Below, in pieces: positions 9,589-19,312 of a DNA stretch of 64,000 nt. The notes under the pieces were generated by a model. It was not told the origin of the DNA, did no database searches, and worked only from the letters and a program-made list of their open reading frames with translations. Source of the DNA: an uncultured Pseudomonas sp. (lineage in GTDB: Bacteria; Pseudomonadota; Gammaproteobacteria; Pseudomonadales; Pseudomonadaceae); NCBI RefSeq assembly GCF_946885955.1, contig NZ_CAMPHI010000018.1, forward strand, positions 1-64,000. The letters are read 5' to 3'. Position 1 is the first letter of the stretch. Each line of letters opens with the position of its first letter. The position numbers and the translations under genes were made by a program.

Positions 9589-12432
9589 TCATAGCTGCAC
9601 CACCTTGATCTGCGGCAGCAGGTCGAGCTGCTCGTGGGTAAAGGCCTGGAACTCCTCCTGCCACTGCGACGGCGCCTCGACCTTGCTGATCTGCACGGCG
9701 GTGACCTTGTATTCCGGGCAGTTGGTGGCCCAGTCCGAGTTGTCGGTGGTGATCACGTTGGCCCCGGACTCCGGGTGGTGGAAGGTGGTGTAGACGATTC
9801 CCGGCTGCACCCGCTCGGTGATGATCGCGCGCATCGCCGTCTCGCCAGCACGGCTGTTGATCGACACCCAGTCGCCATCGTTGATCCCGCGGTCCTCGGC
9901 ATCCACCGGGTGGATCTCCAGACGGTCCTCGGCATGCCAGGCGCCGTTGGCGGTACGCCGGGTCTGCGCACCGACGTTGTACTGCGAGAGGATACGCCCG
10001 GTGGTGAGGATCAATGGGCGCTTGCGCGAGGTGCGCTCCTCGGTGGCGATGTACTCGGTGATCATGAAGCGGCCCTTGCCGCGCACGAACTGCTCCTCGT
10101 GCATGATCGGCGTGCCCTGCGGCGCCTCGTCGTTGCACGGCCACTGGATGCTGCCCATGCGGTCAAGCTTGGCGTAGCTGACCCCGGTAAAGGTCGGGGT
10201 CAGGCTTGCGATCTCGTCCATGATCTGCGACGGGTGCGTGTAGTTCATCGGGTAGCCGAGGGCATTGGACAGTGCCACCGTCACCTCCCAGTCTTCCTTG
10301 CCGGCCAGCGCCGGCATCACCTTGCGCACCGGCGAGATGCGTCGCTCGGCGTTGGTGAAGGTGCCGTTCTTCTCCAGGAAGGAAGCGCCCGGCAGGAACA
10401 CATGGGCGAACTTGGCGGTTTCGTTGAGGAACAGGTCCTGCACCACCACGCACTCCATGGCCTTGAGCGCGTCGGTGACGTGCTGGGTGTCCGGATCGGA
10501 CTGCGCCGGGTCCTCGCCCTGAATGTAGATGCCCTTGAAGGTGCCGGCATGCGCCGCGGCCAGCATATTGGGGATACGCAGACCCGGCTCGTCGAGCAGG
10601 CTGACGCCCCAGGATTGTTCGAACTGTGCCCGCGCCTGCGGATCGGAGACGTGGCGGTAGCCGGGCAGTTCATGGGGGAAAGAGCCCATGTCGCAAGAAC
10701 CCTGCACGTTGTTCTGCCCGCGCAGCGGGTTAACGCCGACACCGGCGCGGCCGATATTGCCAGTGGCCATGGCCAGATTGGCGATCGCCATCACGGTCGA
10801 GGAACCCTGACTGTGTTCGGTCACGCCCAGGCCGTAGTAGATCGCCGCATTGCCGCCAGTGGCGTAGAGACGAGCAGCGGCGCGCACGCTGGCGGCCGGC
10901 ACGCCGGTCAGAGCCTCCATGGCCTCGGGGCTATGCCGCGGGTCGGCGACGAAGGCGCGCCATTGCTCGAAGGCCTCAATCTCGCAACGCTCGGCGACGA
11001 AAGCCTCATCGACCAGATTTTCAGTGACGATGACATGCGCCAGGCTGTTGAGCAGGGCGACGTTGCTGCCCGGACGCAGTTGCAGGTGATGGTCGGCCTT
11101 GACGTGCGGGCCGCGCACCAGATCGATGCCGCGCGGGTCGGCGACGATCAGCTTGGCGCCCTCGCGCAGACGCCGTTTGAGCTGTGAGCCGAATACCGGG
11201 TGGCCATCGGTGGGGTTGGCACCGATCACCAGCACCACGTCGGCGGCCAGCACCGAGTCGAAATCCTGGGTGCCGGCGGATTCGCCGAGGGTGACCTTGA
11301 GGCCGTAGCCGGTCGGCGAATGGCAAACCCGCGCGCAGGTGTCGACGTTGTTGTTGCCGAACGCGGCGCGCACCAGTTTCTGTACCAGGTAGGCTTCTTC
11401 GTTGGTGCAGCGCGACGAGGTCAGGCCGCCGACCGAACCGCGGCCGTACTGGGCCTGGATGTCCTTGAAGCGCTTGGCCGTATAGGCGATAGCCTCGTCC
11501 CAGCTCACGGTGCGCCAGGCGTCATGGATGCTTTCGCGAATCATCGGCGCGGCGATGCGATCCGGGTGGGTGGCGTAACCCCAGGCGAAACGGCCTTTGA
11601 CGCAGGAGTGGCCATGGTTGGCGTGGCCGTCCTTGTTCGGCACCATGCGCACCACTTCATTGCCCTTGATCTCGGCCTTGAACGAGCAGCCGACGCCGCA
11701 ATAGGCGCAGGTGGTGGTCACGCTACGCTCGGCCTGGCCCTGCTCGATCACCGTTTTTTCCATCAGCGTGGCGGTCGGGCAGGCCTGCACGCAGGCGCCG
11801 CAGGACACGCACTCGGAGTCGAGGAAGTCTTCGTTCTGCCCGGCGCTGACCTGCGAGTCGAAGCCACGACCGCTGATGGTCAGGGCGAAGGTGCCCTGCA
11901 CTTCTTCACAGGCGCGCACACAACGGTTACAGACGATGCACTTGGCCGGGTCGAAGGTGAAATAGGGGTTGGATTCATCCTTGGTCTCGGCCAGGTGGGT
12001 TTTCACCGGGTCGTAGCGCACCTCGCGCAGGCCGACCACGCCGGCCATGTCCTGCAGTTCGCAGTTGCCGTTGGCCGAGCAGGTCAGGCAGTCCAGCGGG
12101 TGATCGGAGATATACAATTCCATGGTGCCGCGGCGCAGCTCGGCAAGCTTGGGGCTCTGCGTGCGCACCTTCATGCCCGGCTCCACCGGGGTGGTGCAGG
12201 AGGCCGGATAACCGCGCCGCCCTTCGATTTCCACGGTGCACAGGCGGCAGGAGCCGAACGGTTCCAGGCTGTCGCTGGCGCACAGCTTGGGCACGGAGAT
12301 GCCGGCCTCTTGCGCAGCGCGCATCACCGAGGTGCCAGCCGGCACGGTGATCGCAGTGCCATCGATTTCCACCGTTACCGGGGCGCCGGTGCGGGCTGGG
12401 GTGCCATAGTCGAGTTCACGATACAGGGCCAT
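9589..12432 (-). CDS. fdsA: NAD-dependent formate dehydrogenase alpha subunit FdsA
   Basis: Catalytic molybdenum subunit that oxidises formate to CO2. The 947-residue chain begins with a NuoG-like region: a 2Fe-2S site (Cys51, 62, 65, 79), a His-Cys3 4Fe-4S site (His111, Cys115, 118, 124) and two ferredoxin-type clusters (Cys165/168/171/175 and Cys208/211/214/218). The bis-MGD domain follows with a 4Fe-4S site (Cys242/245/249/277) and the active-site motif RVCHSP, where Cys370 is the Mo ligand and His371 the partner. It is therefore a cysteine, not a selenocysteine, enzyme. It starts 15 bp after the fdsB stop. Confidence 0.96.
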   Translation of the reverse strand: MALYRELDYGTPARTGAPVTVEIDGTAITVPAGTSVMRAAQEAGISVPKLCASDSLEPFGSCRLCTVEIEGRRGYPASCTTPVEPGMKVRTQSPKLAELRRGTMELYISDHPLDCLTCSANGNCELQDMAGVVGLREVRYDPVKTHLAETKDESNPYFTFDPAKCIVCNRCVRACEEVQGTFALTISGRGFDSQVSAGQNEDFLDSECVSCGACVQACPTATLMEKTVIEQGQAERSVTTTCAYCGVGCSFKAEIKGNEVVRMVPNKDGHANHGHSCVKGRFAWGYATHPDRIAAPMIRESIHDAWRTVSWDEAIAYTAKRFKDIQAQYGRGSVGGLTSSRCTNEEAYLVQKLVRAAFGNNNVDTCARVCHSPTGYGLKVTLGESAGTQDFDSVLAADVVLVIGANPTDGHPVFGSQLKRRLREGAKLIVADPRGIDLVRGPHVKADHHLQLRPGSNVALLNSLAHVIVTENLVDEAFVAERCEIEAFEQWRAFVADPRHSPEAMEALTGVPAASVRAAARLYATGGNAAIYYGLGVTEHSQGSSTVMAIANLAMATGNIGRAGVGVNPLRGQNNVQGSCDMGSFPHELPGYRHVSDPQARAQFEQSWGVSLLDEPGLRIPNMLAAAHAGTFKGIYIQGEDPAQSDPDTQHVTDALKAMECVVVQDLFLNETAKFAHVFLPGASFLEKNGTFTNAERRISPVRKVMPALAGKEDWEVTVALSNALGYPMNYTHPSQIMDEIASLTPTFTGVSYAKLDRMGSIQWPCNDEAPQGTPIMHEEQFVRGKGRFMITEYIATEERTSRKRPLILTTGRILSQYNVGAQTRRTANGAWHAEDRLEIHPVDAEDRGINDGDWVSINSRAGETAMRAIITERVQPGIVYTTFHHPESGANVITTDNSDWATNCPEYKVTAVQISKVEAPSQWQEEFQAFTHEQLDLLPQIKVVQL

Positions 12433-12447
12433 GAGGACGCCTCCGGA

Positions 12448-14019
12448 TCAGCGGGCTTCGGCGGTGTCTGACGACACCCCGAAGTCCTCGGGAAAGTGGT
12501 TGAGGGCGCTCAGCACCGGATACGGCGTCATGCCGCCGAGGGCGCAGAGCGAGGCGCCGAGCATGGTGTCGCAGAGGCTCTTGAGCACTTCGATGCGTCC
12601 CGGCTGCGGGCCTTCGGAACGGGCCACGATAATCTGTTCGAGCAGTTCTTCGCCGCGGGTCGAGCCGATCCGGCAGGGCGTGCACTTGCCGCAGGATTCG
12701 ATCGCGCAGAACTCCATGGCGTAGCGCGCCATGTCGGCCATGTCGACCGTGTCGTCGAACACCACGATGCCGCCGTGGCCGAGCACCGCGCCCAGCGCGG
12801 CGAAGGCTTCGTAGTCCAGCGGGGTGTCGAACTGCGATTCCGGCAGGTAGGCACCGAGCGGGCCGCCGACCTGTACCGCACGGATCGGTCGACCGCTGGC
12901 CGAGCCGCCGCCGTAGTCATAGAGCAGTTCGCGCAGGGTAACGCCGAAGGCTTTTTCGATCAGGCCGCCGCGGGCGATATTGCCGGTCAGCTGGATCGGT
13001 AGAGTGCCGAGCGAGCGACCCATGCCAAAGTCGCGGTAATAGGCGCCACCCTTGTCGAGAATGATTGGCACCGAGGCCAGCGAGATCACGTTGTTGATCA
13101 CCGTGGGTTGGCCGAACAGGCCCTCGATCGCCGGCAGTGGCGGCTTCGGTCGCACCTCGCCGCGCTTGCCTTCGAGGCTTTCCAGCAGCGAGGTTTCCTC
13201 ACCGCAGACATAGGCGCCGGCGCCACGGCGCAGGTGCAGATGGAAGCGCTGACCGCTGCCGAGAATGTCGTCGCCCAGGTAGCCCTCGGCATTGGCCGTG
13301 GCGATGGCCGCCTTGAGCGTGGCCTCGGCGTGCGGGTACTCCGAACGCAAGTAGATGTAACCCTCGGTGGCGCCAACCGCGAGAGCGGCGATGGTCATGC
13401 CCTCGACCAGCACGAAGGGGTCGTCCTCCATCACCATGCGGTCGGAGAAAGTACCGGAGTCGCCCTCGTCGGCGTTGCAGACGATGTACTTCTGCGCCGC
13501 TTCGCAGCCAGCCACGGTGCGCCACTTGATCCCGGTGGGGAAAGCCGCGCCGCCGCGCCCGCGCAGGCCGGAGTCGAGCACTTCGGCAATGGTCGCCTCG
13601 GCGCCGATTTGCAGCGCGCGCTTGAGGCCGCGGTAGCCGTCATGGGCGATATAGTCGGCCAGCGACAAGGGATCGGTGATCCCGGCGCGGGCGAAGGTCA
13701 GGCGCTCCTGACGCTTGAGGTAGTCAATCTCCTCGGTCAGGCCAAGGCCGAGCGAATGCTCGCCGCCGTCGAGGAAGTTGGCATCGAACAAGCCGCCGAC
13801 ATCGCGGGCCTTGACCGGACCATAGGCCACACGCCCGGAGGGGGTCGCGACCTCGACCAGCGGCTCGAGCCAGAACAGCCCGCGCGAACCGTTGCGCACC
13901 AGGCGCACCTCGATGTTGCGCGCAGCGGCCTCGGCGACTATGGCCCGTGCCACTTTGTCGGCACCCAGGCTCAGGGCACTGGCGTCGCGCGGTACGTAAA
14001 CGGTGATGGGCGAACTCAT
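12448..14019 (-). CDS. fdsB: NAD-dependent formate dehydrogenase beta subunit FdsB
   Basis: NuoF-like diaphorase subunit of 523 residues that passes electrons from the Fe-S chain through FMN to NAD+. A thioredoxin-like ferredoxin N-terminal domain (about 1-110) is fused to the FMN/NADH-binding domain (RGRGGAAFPTGIKW around 153-166, then VCNADEGDSGTF). The C-terminal 4Fe-4S motif is ESCGKCTPCRIG. Its ATG overlaps the fdsG stop by ATGA. It forms the NADH module with FdsG. Confidence 0.95.
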   Translation of the reverse strand: MSSPITVYVPRDASALSLGADKVARAIVAEAAARNIEVRLVRNGSRGLFWLEPLVEVATPSGRVAYGPVKARDVGGLFDANFLDGGEHSLGLGLTEEIDYLKRQERLTFARAGITDPLSLADYIAHDGYRGLKRALQIGAEATIAEVLDSGLRGRGGAAFPTGIKWRTVAGCEAAQKYIVCNADEGDSGTFSDRMVMEDDPFVLVEGMTIAALAVGATEGYIYLRSEYPHAEATLKAAIATANAEGYLGDDILGSGQRFHLHLRRGAGAYVCGEETSLLESLEGKRGEVRPKPPLPAIEGLFGQPTVINNVISLASVPIILDKGGAYYRDFGMGRSLGTLPIQLTGNIARGGLIEKAFGVTLRELLYDYGGGSASGRPIRAVQVGGPLGAYLPESQFDTPLDYEAFAALGAVLGHGGIVVFDDTVDMADMARYAMEFCAIESCGKCTPCRIGSTRGEELLEQIIVARSEGPQPGRIEVLKSLCDTMLGASLCALGGMTPYPVLSALNHFPEDFGVSSDTAEAR

Positions 14020-14510
14020 AGCCGCGCCTCCTGTTCTTCCAACAAGTCCAGCAGATCCTCGGCATCGACGCGGCCGTGCAGCTCGCCATTGAGCATGGCG
14101 TTCGGCGCACAGGCGCAGTTGCCCAGGCAGTACACCGCCTCCAGGGTCAGGCTGCCGTCGGCGCGAGTCTCACCCAGCTGCAGGCCGAGTTTTGCCTGCA
14201 GCTCGGCGGTCAGGGCCTTGGCGCCCATCGACTGGCAGGCTTCGGCCTGGCACAGCTTCAGGTGCACACGCCCCGGCGGTGTGGCACGAAAGTCATGGTA
14301 GAAGCTGACCACCCCGTGCACCTCGGCGCGCGACAGGCAGAGGTCTTCGGCGATCATCGGCAGCACCTCGGGCGGCACGGCGCCGAGACGATCCTGGATG
14401 TCGTGAAGAATGGGCAGCAGGGCGCCCGGTTCGTCGCGATGCGCCGCCAACACCTCGCGGGTGACGGCCTGGTACTGCGGTAAATCGGTATGCGGGGCAA
14501 GCTTGGCCAT
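14016..14510 (-). CDS. fdsG: NAD-dependent formate dehydrogenase gamma subunit FdsG
   Basis: NuoE-like 2Fe-2S subunit of 164 residues. The start MAKLAPHTDL at 14510 is chosen because a GGAG box precedes it and it gives the family length. The 2Fe-2S ligands are Cys87, Cys92, Cys128 and Cys132 in the C-x4-C ... C-x3-C pattern of the thioredoxin-like fold. It is the first gene of the fds operon; the promoter must lie in the 184 bp shared with the divergent regulator. Confidence 0.94.
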   Translation of the reverse strand: MAKLAPHTDLPQYQAVTREVLAAHRDEPGALLPILHDIQDRLGAVPPEVLPMIAEDLCLSRAEVHGVVSFYHDFRATPPGRVHLKLCQAEACQSMGAKALTAELQAKLGLQLGETRADGSLTLEAVYCLGNCACAPNAMLNGELHGRVDAEDLLDLLEEQEARL

Positions 14511-14595
14511 GTTTCGAGGCTCCGGCCGTTGTGCTGGGTGGCTACCAACCATCACCGAAACTATCCGGCGAGCGATTGAGCGACCTATCAGGCGC

Positions 14596-14698
14596 ACAAC
14601 ATATGAAATTGAGTTCTTATTTGCAGATCATGAAAATCACGTGAAGCCAAGCTAACATGCAGTTACGCCGCATAAAATATGAAGCAGACAACATATGA
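14596..14698. promoter_or_regulatory. divergent control region with 11-bp direct repeats
   Basis: ACAACATATGA occurs twice, at 14596-14606 and 14688-14698, flanking an AT-rich stretch that also holds CATAAAATATG (14671-14681). The second copy includes the regulator's start codon. ModE-type HTHs bind AT-rich dyads, so these are candidate operators for the adjacent ModE-like regulator; this is inference from position. Confidence 0.4.
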
Positions 14699-15783
14699 TC
14701 CGTATCGAGATCCAACCGCACTGGCGCTTTCACCAAACCGATGGCAGCAGCCTCGACCCGCAAGGCATGAGCCTGCTGCAAAACGTCCACGACAGTGGCA
14801 AGTTGACCGAGGCCGCCGCCCGTAGCGGCTACTCCTACCGGCATGCCTGGAACCTGCTGGCCAAGTGGGAAGCCTTCTTCGGCAGCCCGCTGATCGCCCT
14901 GGAGCGCGGCAAGGGTGCGCACCTAACCAGCCTAGGAGAAAAACTGCTGCGCGCCGACCAACGGATTCGCGCACGCCTGACCCCGCAACTGGACAACCTT
15001 GCCGGCGAACTGGAGGTCGAACTCAATCGGGCATTGCAGGAAACCCGGCCCGGCCTGCGCATCCATGCCAGCCATGGCTTCGCCGTGGCGGCGCTGCGCG
15101 AATGGCTGGAGCAGGACGGTCGCTGGCAGTGGGAATTGCAGTTTCGCAGCGGCGTCGAGGCGATGCTCTCGCTGCAACGCCGCGACTGCGACCTGGCCGG
15201 CCTGCACGTGCCGGCCGGGCCGCTGGGCAACCTGAGCATGGCGCGCATTCAGCCCTGGCAACGCGCCGAGCACCGGGTGATCACCTTCGTAGTGCGCACC
15301 CAGGGGCTGATCCTCGCCCCCGGCAACCCGCTGGGCATCGCCGGGCTGGCCGACCTGCAACGCAGCGGCGTGCGCCTGGTCAACCGCGAGCAGGGCTCGG
15401 GCACGCGCATGCTGCTGGAAAGCCTGCTGCAACAGGCGCGGATCGACAGCGCCACAATCGACGGCTTCCACAACGAGGAATACACCCACGCGGCGGTGGC
15501 CGCCTACGTAGCCAGCGGCATGGCCGATGTCGGTTTCGGCGTCGAGGCCGCGGCGCGCATGTTCGGCCTGGCCTTTATTCCCATGGCCCGCGAGCACTAT
15601 TGCTTGCTTTGCCACCAGGACAGCCTGGCGCTACCGGCCATGGGCGCCCTGCTCGAGGTGCTGCAACACCCGCAATTCCAGGCGCGCATCGCCCAATTGC
15701 CCGGCTACGCCCTGAGCCGCCCCGGCGAGGTGCTGCCGCTGAGCCAGGCGCTGGATTTATGGTGCAAGGAGAGCCTGCTCTAG
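14695..15783 (+). CDS. ModE-HTH / periplasmic-binding-like transcriptional regulator
   Basis: A 362-residue protein whose N-terminus (about 15-100) is a ModE-type winged HTH (GKLTEAAARSGYSYRHAWNLL, then TSLGEKLL). The C-terminal part (about 120-345) resembles a PBP-like substrate-binding domain (VRLVNREQGSGTRMLLE; GMADVGFGVEAAARMFGL), as in molybdate- or tungstate-binding proteins. It diverges from the molybdoenzyme operon fdsGBAD-fdhD, so it probably controls it, perhaps in response to a molybdenum species or formate. The ribosome-binding site is weak, and the start lies within an 11-bp direct repeat. The ligand is unproven. Confidence 0.85.
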   Translation: MIRIEIQPHWRFHQTDGSSLDPQGMSLLQNVHDSGKLTEAAARSGYSYRHAWNLLAKWEAFFGSPLIALERGKGAHLTSLGEKLLRADQRIRARLTPQLDNLAGELEVELNRALQETRPGLRIHASHGFAVAALREWLEQDGRWQWELQFRSGVEAMLSLQRRDCDLAGLHVPAGPLGNLSMARIQPWQRAEHRVITFVVRTQGLILAPGNPLGIAGLADLQRSGVRLVNREQGSGTRMLLESLLQQARIDSATIDGFHNEEYTHAAVAAYVASGMADVGFGVEAAARMFGLAFIPMAREHYCLLCHQDSLALPAMGALLEVLQHPQFQARIAQLPGYALSRPGEVLPLSQALDLWCKESLL

Positions 15784-15888
15784 CGGAGCACGGCGGCAAA
15801 AACTGCCCGCCGCTGTCCCATTGCCGCCATCGCTCCCGACTAAGCTGCGCAGCTAAAGCCTCGATAGCCGCGTTTCAGGGGAGGATGG

Positions 15889-16602
15889 ATGCGCTACACC
15901 TTCGGTCTGCTGCTGATCGGCATCAGCCTGCCGCTGTCCGCCGATGTCCTGCAGCGAGAATTGGGCGACTACGCCCTGAATATCGGCACCACGCCCAGCC
16001 GCAGCATGGCTCAGGGCCTGGTGCAGCCACACAGCGACGGCACCTTTCATGGCGGCCTGGACCTGAGCCACACCAGCGGCTGGTACTTCGGCCAATGGGC
16101 GCCCAGCCTTGGCGTCCTGCCTGGGCAATACACGGACTGGAACACCTACCTCGGCTACCGGCGGCGCGCACTCGACTCCTGGGGCTATGAGGTCGGCGCC
16201 ATCCAGTACAGCCGCCCCGGTTTCAGCTACCTCGACAGCCAGGATATCTACGCCGGCCTGACCTTCGCCGACTGGCGCCTGGGGCTGGCCGTGAGCAATG
16301 ACCCCGACCGTCTCGACAGCACGCTGTTGGCGGACTTCGGCCATCTGGATGCGCTCGGCCTGTCGGTTACCCTCAGGTACGGCCACCATCTGCTGGATGC
16401 GCCGGCGGTGCTCGACGATGGACAGCGGGTAAAACTGTTCAACGACTGGTCGCTGAACCTGTCACGGCCCTGGCTGGGCATCGACCTGAACATGTCCTAC
16501 TCGAACTCCAGCCTGAACGGCGGCGAGTGTGTGGCATATGCCGGCCCCAACCACCGTTGCGAGGGCTGGTTTTCCTTCAAGGCTTCCCGCTCGATCTTCT
16601 GA
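15889..16602 (+). CDS. TorF-type putative outer-membrane porin
   Basis: A 237-residue product with a signal peptide (MRYTFGLLLIGISLPLSA). The mature part is built of short amphipathic strands (GTTPSRSMAQGLVQPH, GLDLSHTSGWYFGQW, WNTYLGYRRR) typical of the Gcw_chp/TorF family of small beta-barrels, and ends in a terminal Phe, the usual outer-membrane barrel signature. One cysteine pair (GGECVAYAGPNHRCEG) could form a loop disulfide. Substrate unknown. It stands alone between two unrelated genes. Confidence 0.8.
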   Translation: MRYTFGLLLIGISLPLSADVLQRELGDYALNIGTTPSRSMAQGLVQPHSDGTFHGGLDLSHTSGWYFGQWAPSLGVLPGQYTDWNTYLGYRRRALDSWGYEVGAIQYSRPGFSYLDSQDIYAGLTFADWRLGLAVSNDPDRLDSTLLADFGHLDALGLSVTLRYGHHLLDAPAVLDDGQRVKLFNDWSLNLSRPWLGIDLNMSYSNSSLNGGECVAYAGPNHRCEGWFSFKASRSIF

Positions 16603-16744
16603 GCCATCGCCCGGCGCCATTAAATTTTCCGCATAAGCGAAGGAATTATTCTCGCCATCGGGTTCTAAGGGAGCGGCGAACGCCACGTAGCCTATTGCTG
16701 CGCGTCGATTCGTCGATCCGAATTATCTTTTCGAGGCCTGCAGT

Positions 16745-17173
16745 GTGCGTACATCCATCTCCATCCTTGTTCTCGGCGCTCTGTTCGCGCCGCTGGCGTT
16801 CGCCGGCGACACCGCCAACGTCGCCATCGGCAGCGGTGTCGGCGGCGCCCTGGGTAACGTGATTGGCCAACAGGTCGGCGGCAGCACCGGAGCAGCCATC
16901 GGCGCTGGGCTTGGCGGCGCCGCGGGCGGGGTGATTACCGCTCGCGATGGCCGCAAGACCGAAGCAGCGCTGGGCGGCGGCCTGGGTGCGGCGGGCGGTT
17001 CGGTCGTGGGCGGGCAACTGGGAGGCAGCAGTGGCTCGACCCTAGGTGCCGGCCTGGGCGGTGCAGCCGGGGGCGCACTGGCCAATGAAGTGGCCGGAAA
17101 CAGCTATTCCAGAACGCGCGACTATGACGGCAAGCGCAAAAAACACTGGAAACACAAGCACAAGCATCACTGA
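16745..17173 (+). CDS. glycine-zipper exported protein
   Basis: A 142-residue protein that starts at a GTG preceded by GAGG. A signal peptide (MRTSISILVLGALFAPLAFA) is followed by a very Gly/Ala-rich region (about 25-120) with repeated GxxxG patterns in three near-repeats (GGALGNVIGQQVGGSTGAA; GGGLGAAGGSVVGG; GAGLGGAAGG). The tail is strongly basic (DGKRKKHWKHKHKHH). Glycine-zipper proteins associate with the envelope and may form helical oligomers; the His/Lys-rich tail could bind metal. Function unknown. Confidence 0.8.
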   Translation: MRTSISILVLGALFAPLAFAGDTANVAIGSGVGGALGNVIGQQVGGSTGAAIGAGLGGAAGGVITARDGRKTEAALGGGLGAAGGSVVGGQLGGSSGSTLGAGLGGAAGGALANEVAGNSYSRTRDYDGKRKKHWKHKHKHH

Positions 17174-17250
17174 TCGCCAGCACGTTTTGGGCGCTCAGGA
17201 TCGCCGCCAGGCGCCCCTGCGGCGCCTCCCGACCCAGTGCAAAGCGACGG

Positions 17251-18045
17251 TCAGCGGCCGCTGATCAGGCTGAACCAGCCCAGCACCGGGAGGCTGGCCA
17301 GGCGTTGCGTCAGCGGCAAAGTGACCTTCTCCAGCCACTCGCTGGCACGCCAAGCGAACGGCGTGAAACAGCCCCAGGCCAACGCCAGCAGGCTGAGCAG
17401 GACGCCACCGACAAAGGCATCGGAACCCCAGTGGGCACCCGCCACCAGGCGCGGCAGCATAAATAGCGAGGCCATTGCCCACACCAGCAACAAACGCCAG
17501 CCGCGAGCGAAGAAGCTGAGGAACATCGCCCAGATCAGCAGCACCGAAGCATGGTCGCCGGGAAAGCTGCGGGTGGCGCTGTCCTTCATATCCCAACGCT
17601 CTTCCCACTCGGGGAACAGTTGGGTCAGGCGTGCACAGTCCTCCACCACCAGCGAGGCGCTGGGCCGCTGCCAATCCATAACCTTGACCAGATCGCTGAA
17701 GCCGACCCGTATCAGCAACAGCAGCAGCAACACCGCCAGAAATGCGAACAGTGCGCGGCGCACCTGCGCGCCAGTGAACACCAGGCCAGCCTTGAGCAGC
17801 ACCGCCAGCATCACCACGCCGACCCCCAGATCCACCGGGCGCATGCTGCCGATGGCCCAGATATGCGCCCACAATCCCTTGGCATGCACAGGCTGGTTGA
17901 GCAGGCTGAACAGTTGCAGATCGAACTGATCCCACAGCTGCCGGGTCGGCTGCCAGAGCCAGCTGAGCAGCAGCGCTACGGCGACCAGATGGCAAGCCAG
18001 CAGTGGCCGCAGACGCCATTGGGTATTCAAGAAAGTACTGTGCAT
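17251..18045 (-). CDS. PAP2-family membrane phosphatase
   Basis: Integral membrane lipid phosphatase or phosphotransferase of 264 residues with about six hydrophobic segments. The three acid-phosphatase motifs are visible: KVMDWQRPS (KX6RP-type, about 121-129), SFPGDHAS (PSGH-type, with Gly-Asp-His in place of Ser-Gly-His) and PRLVAGAHWGSD (SRX5HX3D-type). The large insert between motifs 1 and 2 resembles LpxT-like lipid A or undecaprenyl-pyrophosphate phosphotransferases, but that assignment is tentative. It diverges from hslO. Confidence 0.85.
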   Translation of the reverse strand: MHSTFLNTQWRLRPLLACHLVAVALLLSWLWQPTRQLWDQFDLQLFSLLNQPVHAKGLWAHIWAIGSMRPVDLGVGVVMLAVLLKAGLVFTGAQVRRALFAFLAVLLLLLLIRVGFSDLVKVMDWQRPSASLVVEDCARLTQLFPEWEERWDMKDSATRSFPGDHASVLLIWAMFLSFFARGWRLLLVWAMASLFMLPRLVAGAHWGSDAFVGGVLLSLLALAWGCFTPFAWRASEWLEKVTLPLTQRLASLPVLGWFSLISGR

Positions 18046-18264
18046 AACGAGGCTTCCTGACAGAAATAACGGATGCGCCTTCCGAGGCGGCGCGCATTCT
18101 AGGGAATTTTTGCCGTTTACGCATGTGCCTCAGGTCGCGAAACCCGCTGTTTCCGCTGGATGAGCAAAATAATGGCGCCGCCAGCCCATTCGGCGCACAA
18201 CCCTTGGTTCGCGAGGGATTTATGCATAAAATCGGCGGCCCTTCTGCTTGTGCAGGCGCGCCGC

Positions 18265-19152
18265 ATGACCGATTTCTCCCAACGCTTTCTTTTCGACGAC
18301 TCCGACGTACGTGGCGAAATGGTCACCCTGAGCGAGAGCTACGCCCAGGTTCTGGCCAAGCACACCTACCCGCAACCGGTCGCGCAATTGCTTGGCGAGT
18401 TGCTCGCCGCCGCGGCCCTGTTGCTCGGCACGCTGAAGTTCGAAGGCGTGATGACCCTGCAGGCGCGCTCTTCCGGAGCAGTGCCGTTGTTGATGGTCGA
18501 GTGCTCCAGCGAGGGGGAGTTGCGCGGCATCGCCCGCTTTCAGGCCGAACAGATCGAGGCCGACGCCACCCTCGCCGACCTGATGCCCGAAGGCCTGCTG
18601 GCGATCACCGTCGACCCGAAGAACGGCCAGCGCTACCAGAGCCTGGTGGACCTGGAGGGCGCGACACTCGCCGACTGCCTGACCAGCTATTTCGCCACTT
18701 CCGAACAACTGCCGACGCGCTTCTGGCTCTACGCCGATGGTCGCCGCGCCCGCGGCCTGCTGCTGCAGCAACTGCCAGCCGACCGCCTGCCCGACCCTGA
18801 GGCCCGCGAAGCCAGCTGGCAACACCTGACCACCCTGGCCGACACCTTGCAGGCCGAGGAACTCCTGGCCCTGGACAACCCGACCGTGCTGCACCGGCTT
18901 TACCACCAGGAGCAGCTGCGCCTGTTCGACCCGCGCGCCCTGCGTTTTCGCTGCAGCTGCTCGCGCGAACGTTCGGCCAATGCGCTGGTCAGCTTAGGGC
19001 AGGCCGATGCCGAACTGCTGCTCAGTGAAAACGCCGGCAGCGTGGTGATCGACTGCCAATTCTGCAATGAGCGCTATGCCTTCGATGCCGCCGATATCGC
19101 CCAGTTGTTTGCCGGCGCAGGCACCCAGGCACCGTCCGACACGCGCCACTGA
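18265..19152 (+). CDS. hslO: redox-regulated chaperone Hsp33
   Basis: Heat-shock chaperone activated by oxidation of a zinc-bound cysteine cluster. The start [10 protein letters not shown] at 18265 gives 295 residues, close to the 292 of E. coli Hsp33; upstream in-frame ATGs add an unconserved stretch. The C-terminal redox switch has the CxC pair (CSCSRERS, about residues 231-233) and the CxxC pair (CQFC, about 264-267). It is followed by pckA, an arrangement usual in Pseudomonas. Confidence 0.96.
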   Translation: MTDFSQRFLFDDSDVRGEMVTLSESYAQVLAKHTYPQPVAQLLGELLAAAALLLGTLKFEGVMTLQARSSGAVPLLMVECSSEGELRGIARFQAEQIEADATLADLMPEGLLAITVDPKNGQRYQSLVDLEGATLADCLTSYFATSEQLPTRFWLYADGRRARGLLLQQLPADRLPDPEAREASWQHLTTLADTLQAEELLALDNPTVLHRLYHQEQLRLFDPRALRFRCSCSRERSANALVSLGQADAELLLSENAGSVVIDCQFCNERYAFDAADIAQLFAGAGTQAPSDTRH

Positions 19153-19312
19153 CAGGATATAGACAGGGCCTATTGAACCGCTCGACGGATCAAAGGCTGC
19201 CAAGGGACGTGCTTTCTGGCATACTCCCGCGACTTTTTTCTCGCTGTAGTAGGACTAGCGTTCCACTACACAACGTTCGGAAGATTCGGCCAATGGCCGA
19301 CGGGGACCCCAG

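Noticed and set aside
9634..12471. Two long plus-strand frames (9634-11187 and 11200-12471) opposite fdsA
   Set aside because: Both mirror the strong fdsA codon bias and have no recognisable domains.
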